From: Neospora caninum Liverpool
Taxonomy: Eukaryota; Apicomplexa; Conoidasida; Eucoccidiorida; Sarcocystidae
Assembly: GCF_000208865.1 (NCBI RefSeq)
Contig: NC_018392.1
Location: forward strand, 1,446,793 to 1,510,792
DNA: 64,000 bases
Direction: 5' to 3'
Shown: positions 11,449-22,036 of the stretch, piece by piece
Numbering within the stretch: position 1 is the first letter of the stretch
Layout: the number at the start of each line of letters is the position of its first letter
The notes under the pieces: model-generated
What the model saw: only the letters and a program-made list of their open reading frames with translations
The model's database searches: none
What the model was told of the DNA's origin: nothing
Position numbers and translations under genes: made by a program

Positions 11449-14400
11449 CGTGCGCCGCTCAAGCGGACTACTGATATGTCTGTCTCTCTGAATCCTTGTA
11501 GCCCGAAGAAGCCGGAGTCTGTTTTCTCGTTGTTTCTTCAGCCGATTGGCTTGATGCTGCGGCGAAGGGTTCCCTGCACGTCGGTCGACAGTGTGAAATG
11601 GGAACTGTGTGGGTTTCTACAGGTGGCCAATGCGTGTATGGAAGACGACCTTGACGCACTTCGTGTGTACAGAGGACAACTGAGAGGCACACTCTTCAGG
11701 TTGTGATACTATGCAAGGACAGTTGCGCTGCCTAGGGATCGATGAAGGGGAGAAGAAAGACTCAGTTCGTCTGTTATGCATGCGAATAAGCACGTGCCTT
11801 GCCTTCCCTCCCTTTCGCGTTCGCACGCGGATGCACGCCGCTGCGGCTCCTTTAATTCCGAAAAAGCGACGAACAGGAGACGCTCTTTGTTTTGTCTCTT
11901 CTTTAGGCCAGACGTTTTGTCTTTTGTCGGACGCCGGGGTTATGGCCCGGGGGACACGAGGATGAGATGACTCGGCTAGACCGGTTTAAACAACAATCGC
12001 TTCTGCCCGTCTATTTGGCAGATGCGGATCGCGTTTGCATGCAAACCTTCTCGATAGTGGAGAGGTGGCAGGGGGCTACCTTATCAAACGACCGGGAAAA
12101 AACCAAAGTGATGGAGGACGTACGGGTGGCGCCTTCTGAAAATCGAGACCGATAACGAGCGCCCCTCGAGCACATTTCCCTGGCGCGATGTTCAACCACG
12201 TAACGCAACGATCGGACAGAACAGCTACACAAGAGACCACGGAACCCTTGAAGGCACTTTTTGTGTCGTTTTACACAACCCGTAGAAAACTGTGGATCCC
12301 GTGCAGCGGCTCTGCAGTTGGGCACCGCGAGGGAGACCTTAGGGGTTACTCGAGAGCACGCGCAGACGAGGAGCAGAGCAGCAGCAGTGCGCACTGCTTA
12401 CTCACGGTTGCTTGCGCCTATCTGCCGAAGATTCACGACGCACTCACTGTTTACGTCAAGCGATGTCGATGGGTAAGAGAAGGGGAACTGGGCCGAGCAA
12501 ACTTACAATCGGGCGTCGATCATGGTGCCTTCAGTTGTGCCAATGCCAGGTGGGCGGGCACAGAGACCACCTCGACATTTTCAGTCATGTTGTTCGTCCC
12601 CTTTGTTTCCTTGCGTATATTGACTGTGTTTCCCTTCAGCCATCGTGTGCTCGTGTGGCAAGGGCGGGGTACAACCAAGATTAAGTGTTTCGGGGATGCA
12701 CCCGTACATCGCTAGACATTGTAGCTTATGCCTGGGGTCCGTTGTTGAAGCTTTATGATAATTCGAAGTGACTCGCGTTCTTACGCTCAGTAGACACGGA
12801 TCTATCCTGTTCGAAGTCTTACAAAGACAAGCGACTGTAAACGGCTTCACAGGAAAGTTGACATAACTCGATGTATCAGCTGCTGACGGTCTGGAAGCAC
12901 ACGGTTGATGTGAACAGAAACGGAAAGGGGCAGATCAGAAATCTGTCAGAGCGACGAGAGCAGAGACAGTGTCACAATCGTTGCATGTCCGATACGTGGC
13001 CCTCTTGGGTGTCATCTTGAAGGTGACGCGTGCGGACAAGCAACACGAAACAGCCTTTAACAAGGTCGAGGGGTGCCCAGAACAACCGGAGCACGGGTCT
13101 GAGAATCTGTAGCACAACCACTTTATTTTCCTCGGTTCGGGAAGGAGCTGCTGCTGCTACTGTACGTACTGGTATTGCAGTTGTCTTGCCACAAAAACCA
13201 CCCTCACATTTGTAGGAGGCCCACCCTACTACCACACCGAATTGCAGATGAAGAATCGTACCCAGCGACCACATCACCCCCGAACACAGTGGGGCTCCTG
13301 ACGTCAGGCAAATGAGGACACCGACGCGCACAATACTTACGCTCCTAGCCGACATCCAGACCAGCATGGAACCCGTCACGTGTACACTTTTCAGAACCAC
13401 TGCTCGCGTCTTGAACATCCAGGGTGGTCTTCAAGGGAATGCGTTCTTTTGTCTCTTCCGGATCGGTCCCGCAGGAAGCGAAGACCGACCATTGCCTCCC
13501 AGTCGATAAAAACAGTTCCGTTTTTGTGTGGCGTCCTCAGCCTTCTGCCGGCGCTTGGCTGCCTGCATGAAACCTAAAACAGAGAGAAGTCGAGTGTCCA
13601 CACATCGGCTATCAGACTGCAGACACCGACACAAGACTTCTTTAATAATGGACGTTTCACAGCATGCTTCGTCGTCACGACCGAGTTCCGTGTGCCGGAT
13701 AAGAAGAGACAGAGACAGCTGCTGGAGACTCAACGGTGACCGTTTCTGGAGGTATTTAGTTGTTTCGCGTGCTCGCCGTGACCCGGGTGCTGATGGACAG
13801 TTCGTGGTTCGCTTTTGTTTAGAATGGAACGTCTCCTGCTCTTTTGCCTGCGTGTCTTGCCACCGTTAAAGGTTCTGGCTCCGTCTCAACGATCTAGACT
13901 TGAGAATGCCCGGTAGTGGAAATTCTGCTTTTTACCATGCACGTCCACACTGCCGGTGCGACTTTTTGTTGGAGAGCAGAGACAGCCGCGTCAACCTCCG
14001 TTTGTACACGAACACACTTTCCCGCATCCGGGCATATTTGCTCTCTGAAATAGTGGTACACATCTATGATGGTCACTTTGGTGCAGGCAAGTCGGGATGC
14101 CCTAAATGGGCCGGCTACGAGGGGAAGTCTCAAATACCTGTTAGATAAAAAGCACTGGGCACGACGGACACGCTCAAATGTATGGTTCCCCGCTTCGCGG
14201 TATTCATCGTGCAACAAGCATGATCAATAACGGAAAACGGAAAAAAACGCCCCCGGTGTTTCTCTTTCGTGGAGAAGGCACGCCACCGTTTTCAGGTGGA
14301 GCGACAGAGGCGACAGCACGGCATTTTCGGTGCCTTTGACATACTCCACGTATGTGCCTGAACAGGGGGGGGGGGGAGAGGGTTTGCACTCAAACTCTTC

Positions 14401-14891
14401 TTCGTAATACCCATATATATATATATATATCTAAACAGAGCAACAATGATATATGAGTATACGTGGCCTCCCTTGGTCTTCTTCTTGTCCCTCTTCGACC
14501 TGTAGATTTTGTTCCCTCTTTGTCTTCTTTTCTTCTTCGTTTCCGCTCCTACAGGATGGCATTGGCGCAACCACATCAAAAGTGGTCCAATTCGTGGCTC
14601 GCATCGTCTTCCTTCCGTTTCCTCCTCTCCTGTTGGCGCCGTGTTGAGCGTCGGCATGTATTTCTGATGCAGGCTGCCGCATGCCCCGCGCCCAGTCGGT
14701 CTAGTATTGGTCCGTTTCTCCTCTGTGTTGTTTCCTTTCGCGATGCTTCGTTTAGTCGCCACATGCGTTTTGTGCAAGTTGATGCACTCTGAACGGGTGC
14801 TCTGCAACTAGACCACGACGCCCCTCACCATCTGGAGAGCCCCCGGGGTCGAGTTCAACGCCTCGTCTCCCCCAAGCTGCCAACACTGTTC
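11449..14891. repeat. Block A of the tandem duplication, unit 1
   Basis: Matches 27171-30701. From about 11672 on (27460 in the other copy) the two are nearly identical, with a constant offset of 15788 bases, rising to 15810 after a microsatellite length change. The first ~200 bases are clearly more diverged and the other copy has an extra ~60 bases there. Short frames (12188-12715 plus, 13418-12972 minus) are present in both copies, but sequence this similar gives no evidence of selection. I call no gene. Confidence 0.9.
14412..14430. repeat. (AT)n microsatellite in block A, short allele
   Basis: About nine AT units, preceded at about 14366-14376 by a G run. The matching site in unit 2 (30199-30238) has about twenty units, so this locus has changed length since the duplication. 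Confidence 0.85.
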
Positions 14892-14997
14892 AGATTTAGT
14901 CTCGCCTTGCTCGTACTGTACTCCTGTATACGCCTGACTGCTGGCGTAGACAGGGAGACGAGAGGAAGATACCGAGGCAGAGGAAGAAGCGGGAGGG

Positions 14998-17703
14998 TCA
15001 GTGGGAGTTACGAAACCAGTCAAACACAGCGTTGGATGCACGCTGCAGTGCGGAGTATTCATTGCGGAGAACAGGTAACACGCCCCGTGACGCCTCTGCG
15101 TCGCCAGAGGAAGACCCCGCCGGCCCGTCTGCAGCTAAGGACCGACCTAATTCCCCTGCCTCATGGCGTGGACCTTGGCTGTCTCTGCCTTCCCCTGTGG
15201 TCCTCCCATCCCGTTCTGCTTGTGCGCGTCGCGGCCCATCGGTGTTTCTAAGAATGACAGAGAGAAGGGGACAGATTAAGCCCCCTGTTTGTCCCTCCCT
15301 CCCCCCCCCCGTACAGACGATTTCCCACACGCGACTGGAGCGCCGGCACGTTTGCAGATGGTCGGCCCAGATGCAGGTTGCTGATATCCAAGCCCGGTGA
15401 GTCGTCGAAGTCGCGGTCACGCAACAGCGAGGGACTCGGTGGACAACGATAGCCAGTGTCGCATTCACCGAGCTTGACGTGCGGCCACGCAGGAAGTGCA
15501 GATACGAATCCACCGACTCCCGCAGTCTTCTCGCCTTCCGCTCGGGCAGCAGAAAACAGCGGGTCCCCTCGGATGGTGGCAGGTGTCACATAACTCGGAG
15601 ACAAGTGCTCGACAACGTGGAAACCGGCTCGACAGATGAACACGCCGCCCACAGAGATGATCGCGACAGACACCAAACTCGACAGGCTCGGCTGGAGGAG
15701 AACCATAGAGAGAATGGAGGAAAACAGGTAGCACGCCAAGCCAATGCTGAACAGCCTAAACACATGCAGGAAACAAAAAACACGCAACACAGAAAGACGT
15801 CGTGGAAGGGATGGATGGCGAAGTAGTGCTCGAGAACCAAGCCGCCAGCGCCAGACAGAGCTCCACATCTCGAAACAGCACATCAAACTTCGTCTCTAGA
15901 ATGCAACATGCAGGTGGAAACGAATGAAAAAAACGGTACCGATTCAAGTTGACGAGAAGGTAAACGACGTATGCTCTTGTGCAGTGAAGCTATCATGTTC
16001 TCGGGTGTGTCTTTTCTGAAACCCATGCCGTCCCGCTGCGCCGCGCTGTTCTCCCGGAGCATCGCTCGCTCCCCAGTCACCGTTTCTGGCGCGAGATATG
16101 GCCCCATGGAGAACTGTGGTATGCAGAATACCCACGCTGCACATTGCGGCAGCTATCGCGGGGGGTTACGAAGAGTACGGCAGACGAGTCGTATATGCCG
16201 CGTCCGTTCACACGGTCCAACCGTGTTACCAGTGACGGAAAAACACGCGGGATTTCCGAGCTGCATGCAGCTTACGGATACGCGCCATGTATTTTGTGTA
16301 GTGCATGCACGTGAGAGATGGCGGCCTCCCGAGTTCCTTACCTGAATGCCGCTTGAACTGAAGAATCCATAATATCCACAGCCCTTTGCAGAGACTCATC
16401 TTTAGGGCCACGCAGAGCCAGACCAGGCCCCCACATGGTACAGAGTGTGCAAATCAAAAGAACCAGAAGCATGAAGCCCACGGCACTAGATGTGAAGAGG
16501 ACGTAGATGAGCTTGATCCAGGATTCTCCTTTTTGAAGACCTGTACAAGTACCCGCGAAGGCAAACAAGAAGGCCACAATGCTTCATGGTAACCATAGCA
16601 GCAACCGATATACTGCTACCTGGGTTTAGGAGGTGAATGTGTATCCACACAGATATGAGGAAAAGAATGGAGACGGGTAGCACAGTGCTCCAGTCGCCGA
16701 GAAAAACATAGGACCCGCCCAGGAAGACCTCGGTGCCATGCAGAAGCGACAGATGGAACAGGCAACGCTACACAAGAGACAATGAACCAGCTAAAAAAAA
16801 ACTGTAGGGATCGAACGGCTCCTGCACGCGCTCCACGAAACATCCAGGAACGTGGCCAGGAGGGAGACATTTCTCACACGAATCACCTATGTCAAAAAAT
16901 GATGTTTCTCTGAGAAGCCACAGGAGATGGGGAAGGAGGGAAAAGGCAACAAAGGCTACGTGACGAGGGAAAATCGATCTATACAAGAATGGAGAGAGCA
17001 GTTTCTGAGACCTGCGGCGCATGCACTGCCCTTGGCACATTGCCTACTCCTGATATCACAGTACAAAGCAGACCGAGATGCACGAAGCGCACAGGACATT
17101 TTCAGCAAGAATGCGTCCCCACTCCACAAGTTCAAAAGATACGAGGGGAACTGATCGCTTGCCACCGAAGAGCACACAGGGAAAACAAGAACCAACACCA
17201 GGACAACACAAGGAGAGAGGCAAAGGAAATTATCTCTGTGCCTTCTTACTGTCATCCTCTCCACACATATCGATTTATTTGTATCCACATGTATATATAA
17301 ATATATATGTATATATATATATATATATATGAAGATGTACGCACATGTATGCGCCCATGCGTGTTTTTCGTGTCTCCGGCACGTTCTCTCTCCAGTGTCC
17401 TATCTGTCGTTCGGGCGCGTGGCATGCCATGGCCCGCAAGACTTGAGACACGACGACGGCACTGGTGTCATGACCCACCAATTCATCCGGTGGAGAACCC
17501 CCTTCTGTTTCAGTAGTGATCCCTGTGGTCTTGTTGTTACCTGTGGATTGCAAGAAGGTCGAAGCGGCAAAGCCCGAGAGAAGAGAAGCGAGGGATGTGG
17601 TTTTATTCATGACCATAATTAAGTATTCGACTTCCATATACTGGACTTTCATGCTCCCCATATGAAAGCCAGTCAACACGGAGGCCTTGTTGGCCTGCAA
17701 CAT
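14998..17703 (-). CDS. Four-helix membrane protein, Orai-like (possible Ca2+-channel family)
   Basis: Four exons read leftwards: 17703-17541, 16540-16342, 15755-15315 and 15247-14998. Phases 1, 2 and 2 all join cleanly, giving 1053 nt (350 residues). The ATG at 17703 opens the first exon. Predicted helices: residues about 35-54 (TSLASLLSGFAASTFLQ), 63-91, 122-141 and 145-163. Helix 2 is followed by a conserved-looking loop, MWGPGLALRGPKDESLQRAV. The C-terminal 185 residues are hydrophilic. What points to Orai: four closely spaced helices, and the LLSGFA core in the first helix, which resembles TM1 of Orai store-operated Ca2+ channels (SALLSGFA). Residues 19-27 are Tyr/Glu-rich. That link rests on motif and topology by eye and is an inference; another small four-TM family is possible. 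The gene lies within the duplicated array but exists only in unit 1. Confidence 0.65.
17292..17330. repeat. (TA)n microsatellite in intron 1 of the Orai-like gene
   Basis: Interrupted TA repeat inside the 1.0-kb first intron (17540-16541) of the four-helix membrane-protein gene. Confidence 0.85.
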
Positions 17704-20480
17704 CTTGCGGCGAGAGAATAACAAGACTCCAATGTTCACTGCTGGATCTGAAGGGGTTTCCGAAAGCAGTTGCGTCTTTTCAAGAAGAGAGGAAGAAGAT
17801 TAGTGCAACGGGAGGGTAGACGAAATGGAGCAGAGATCGGCAACGAAAAAGGAACACAGAGAAACCGAGGGGAGTGGAGAGGAGTGAAAGAAGAGGGAGA
17901 GCGCGGGCGAGGAAGCGCGTCGAGACGCAAAACATACGACCGAAGAGGAAACAAACGTAAATGGCGCGAACGAGAAGAGAATGATAAGGAAAAGAGGGGA
18001 GGAAGTAAATAGAGGTGAAAGAAAAAGACGCAGTACAAGCGGTTGCAGACGAGAGACTATAGGGAAGGAAGGCACCATTGACATGTCGCTAGGAGGACTG
18101 GGGCTGTGAGTAGTCACGGACCTCCCAGAAATGCTTCGAAAGAAAGAAAAGCTACCAGGCTGATGGAGAACCCAACGAAAAAAACACTTGTGTGCGGACA
18201 GAATGACGGGTAGCGTGTGCTGGAACACGAAAAACGCGAAAACATGAAAGGTCGATGACGCGAAGAAAAACGACGGAGAGAGGCAGACAGGAAGCAAGGC
18301 AAACTGCAACCTTGCTGGAGATCTGTCTGCGTTTTTCGCTATTGTTTCCAACCTCTTTCACTTCGTTCTGTTCCTCTGTGTTCTCGTCACCTGCGTCGGC
18401 CCTGCACTGCCGAACGTCCTCGCTTGCACGGGACCAGAGAAATGAGGACCAATGACGTGGGAAGAAGCAGAATACAGGAAAGTCGAGGAAAAGAAAACAT
18501 TCATCGTTCCATCCGAAGAAAATGTTTCCCCCCCATGAGTTCTCGATGGTCTGACCGGCGATGAGAGAAAAAGATGACGAGACTCTTGGATCAGCGAGAT
18601 ACCAGTAGCACGGAAACGTTTGCCACACCGTCGTCGGGCAATGAAGGTTTGGCCTTAATGGAGGGTGAACAGTAAAGGATCTCCGCACAGTTAAAAGAGA
18701 TAGACCACCAGGGTTTGGACGAAAATTTCCCAAGCTGAAGAATTCGACAAGACTCAAAGGGGAAATGTCAGCCTCGTTCTCAAAGGAGAGGTGGCGTCTT
18801 TCTGGTGCCCAGACCCGCGAGGAGGAACGTCAACAATGACGACGAAGGAGAATAACGTGCCTGTAATTCTTTTTTCCTTTCTCCCCTTCGACGGATATGC
18901 GGTATGCCGCCGTAAAAAAAGACGCTGTCACCTTACCCGTTGTATCCGATTTTTAAAAAGAACAGCTCTAGGAACCACGCGGGTTTATTGTTGAGCAGCG
19001 GCAACTAGCCATCAAGAGCACCCCCCACGTCGCGCCCCCGCACCCCCCCCCCCCAACGAAGACACTTTGGGTAACCTTACGACAGGCTTTGAGTCACCCG
19101 TCTCAGTGCTACGCAGACATGGGTCTCTTTTCTAAGGCTCATCTGTAAAGATCACTTGTCCAATGTGCTGGCCAGAAAATGATCGGATATATTTCGATAA
19201 TCGAATGACATCGTGAAAAGAAAGGGTACTTCTTATGTGCTGCTGCACTCCTTGGCGTACACCAGCCCCTCTATTCCGGTGGCTGTAATCCTTACATTCG
19301 TGCGATATACGGCTCCAGAAAGGAAAGCTGCCACACCTTTCTGAGCAGGCAGCCAACGAGAATTAACGCGGTCTGCCGCCTACTCAACCACAAATGACAG
19401 GGGCATGGTCGAAACCCTGAAGGGACCGGAAGGGCTTACATGTTTGGGAGGGCGAAAACAGATGAGGCAGCCCATCCTGTGCGACCAGCCGAATGCTCAA
19501 AACCCCCGAGCGCAACCTAATGCCAGCGGATGACGCGTTGACCTCGCGAAGCCTCGAACGCGCGCTGTGTTCTCGTAGCCGAGGACTGAAGTCGTTTGTG
19601 GACCATGCGCCCTTGCTAGTTCACACGGTAGCTTGTAGAGACCCCTCATGCACCATGGAACCTCGCTGTTGGGACGCGGTCGCTCCTTGCACAATTTGAC
19701 GGAGGCACTGCCACGCGTAGGGACAACAGCGCCATTGCAAGGTTTGGTAAATGGGCCCGCAACTACCGCGAAAGGCCCGCTTGAAGGACATTGAGTTTCA
19801 GCGAAGATTGCCCTGCTCTGGAAAGGATCTCCATAACTGAAAGAGCAAATCAGGAAACGAAAGTGACCAAATTAGGTAGAGTCCAGAAACGGAAACACGG
19901 ATCCTTTAAGGCTTTTTCCATAAGAAGAGCCGTCTGCCCTCTAGTTTCGTCGCGTTCGTTGGGGTTTCTGTACCACCGTCAGGCGTGCACCCGGTTTATT
20001 GACCCTCTCATGTTTGTTCTGCACTAACACAACTTGCGAGTGAATACCGCTCCTGCTCATGCCAGAGATACATGCAACAGAGAGGTGGATTCGCACCACA
20101 ACTCCGTGTTTGTTACGTGTTAGAATGGAACGACGTGCATACCCCTCTGCGTAGAGTCAGGACAGTTTCCTGTCAAGTTTCTTGTTGTTCGAGGCGTTCC
20201 GGCAAAGTGGAAGACTGTTCATAACAACTCTCAACCAGATCACGTTCTGGTGCCTTCCGCACTTTCGTGGCCCACTGCGGCAGTTGCTGTCGCTGTTTGC
20301 GCGTTCGATCCACTGCGAGCTACACCTGTCGTGGCCTCCGGTATTAGGTTACCCGTCACTTCTCTTGGACTCCTGCTCTGGATGTCTGCTGTGCCTTCAT
20401 TGTCGGCCCTGGAACCTCGTTCTCTTTCTCTGCCGTTCAACGCGGATGGAACAACCAGTTGACTACCGTGCTGCTTCGAC

Positions 20481-21474
20481 ATGCGTGCGTGTGCTGTCCT
20501 GCCTTCTTCTGTACTCCTAGGTAAGTTGCTCCTTTTTGCTTCTTTTTCATTTGTTGCTGAACCTTGCAGAGATACAGTGGAGTCCACAGTAGTTCAGGAG
20601 GAGCTCCGTTTCCGGATTCCCACACGAGTCCTGCGCCGGTCTGTGACAGCATCATCGTACCGTATCAGGCCTCCCGTGAATATGCCTACCCCTGCCGGCA
20701 CACACAGAGCTCGTCCCCTCTTCAATAGCTCAGGAAACTATACAACCAGTGGTTCTTGTGTCATTGCAGTGCGTCCTGTCACAGATGGTTACCTCTAAAG
20801 GTGACAGTATTTGTGTGGAACCGACACATTTGTCAAACGGATTCTTTTTGCGCGGTGCAGGCAGTGTAGGAAGGTGGTAGTAGAACGTAGGCACGCGTAA
20901 CAGGAACAGACATTTACTCAGATAAAAGGAAACTAGTGGCTCAGCACGCTAAGAAATCATTTGCTTCCGATTCAGGCGCCGCGAGACACCAGTCAAGGTT
21001 GTCTATCAGTCTCGGCTGACTCAATGGAGTCGTGCACCTGGTCTGGACAGAGACTGCAAAAAGCCACAGGTTCCACGACTCGAACGACTGAATGTTGGAA
21101 CCAGAATGGACCAAACTTCGTTTGGCATAGGTAGGCGTTTAGGAGCTCATGAGCGAGCATTTTTGTCTGTACAGGTAGCGAGTTTCACACGGGGAGACAA
21201 TCTCAACAGCATTTGCGCGCAGAGTCACGACCGCGTCTCCACTCCTTTGAGGCTGACGGGCTCTTGTATTGCCCACCCCACACAGGCCACTGTTTACTCG
21301 GTACCCGTTTACCGCGATATCTACCCATCCAGCAAGTACCTGCTCAGCGCGGATTACAGAAGTGAATTCCTATTCGCGACAGTCAGGAATTCTTCTTTCG
21401 TGTACGTGGCAACAGCCAAACACAAACACTGGCGTTATCGCTCGTGTGGTCATTTATTCGAACGGACGTTGTAG
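20481..21474 (+). CDS. Small predicted secreted protein, unit 1 copy
   Basis: Proposed two-exon gene: 20481-20770 and 21175-21474, phase 0 at GCA|GTGCGT and CTGTACAG|GTA, about 196 residues. The N-terminus has a classical signal peptide: a short polar start, then VLLGKLLLFASFSFVAEP before a likely cleavage site near residue 27. The rest is Ser/Thr/Arg-rich with several Cys (C29, C93 and others) and no recognised domain. If the intron is not spliced, the first frame simply ends at 20798 (105 residues) with the same signal peptide. A GT-AG pair at 20522-20569 inside the signal peptide is too short to be a likely intron. The unit 2 copy carries a stop at codon 4. No homologue is recognised; the presence of a gene rests on the signal peptide and phase agreement. 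Confidence 0.45.
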
Positions 21475-22036
21475 CAGGTTGTCACCGGGGCCGACCTAGC
21501 TGTTCCCAGCCATGACGCAGTAACGCCGGGATAAGGCTGAGTCTCATACCAGCCGTTTTCCGTCTCTAACTCCACCACTCGGTGTGACGGCGGTTCTCGA
21601 TGGGCGCCGTCAAGAAAAATCAGACGGCGCTAACACCGTGGGGCAGCGATATATTGGTTCCTCTTCTGAAGATGTTCCTTTTTGAGCTGTGACTGTCGTG
21701 ACAGAATGACGAGCCCATCGTCTTTTCTCGATACAGGTTGTCTGAGTACGCTGCCTTTGCCATGACAGTGTGCTGTCTTTGTATAGTGGGCGCTGACCGA
21801 CAGCCGTTTGCGTTCGAAGCCACGGTCCTGTAGACTCGAAAGATAGCGGCTCTTGTTGCGATCGCTGTCTAATAGAAACGAGAATAAAACTAACAAACGT
21901 CCAACTAGGAGACGCGAGAGTTGTCCCAAGGGAAGATGCGTTTTAATTTGCCGTTTCGTTGCACTTGATTTAGAGTCATCCGGACCAGGGGACTTCCTCG
22001 TAATCCTCCCGCGCGCCCTGCCGCTCTCACAAAATC

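Larger units (their letters stand above)
14892..19060. other. Single-copy segment U inside unit 1
   Basis: These 4169 bases interrupt the alignment between the two units. Homology stops at 14891/30701 and resumes at 19061/30751, where unit 2 has only 49 bases. The segment holds one complete minus-strand gene (14998-17703) with about 1.3 kb of its upstream region. C-rich runs lie near 19032-19055, right at the right-hand breakpoint. Confidence 0.85.

Noticed and set aside
12011..12394. Minus-strand frame starting RTAAALLLVCACS, signal-peptide-like
   Set aside because: Starts at GTG with a stop just upstream and no ATG.
12188..12715. 175-codon plus-strand frame in block A, repeated in A' (27976-28503)
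   Set aside because: Present unchanged in both units, but so is all surrounding DNA, so conservation is uninformative; no motif seen.
12972..13418. 148-codon minus-strand frame with a hydrophobic segment (both A and A')
   Set aside because: Could be a secreted protein (VGVLICLTSGAPLCSG), but no supporting splice sites, and duplicated identity is not evidence of selection.
18152..18757. 201-codon minus-strand frame upstream of the Orai-like gene
   Set aside because: T-rich in the sense of transcription, no start context and no join needed; more likely 5' UTR or promoter.
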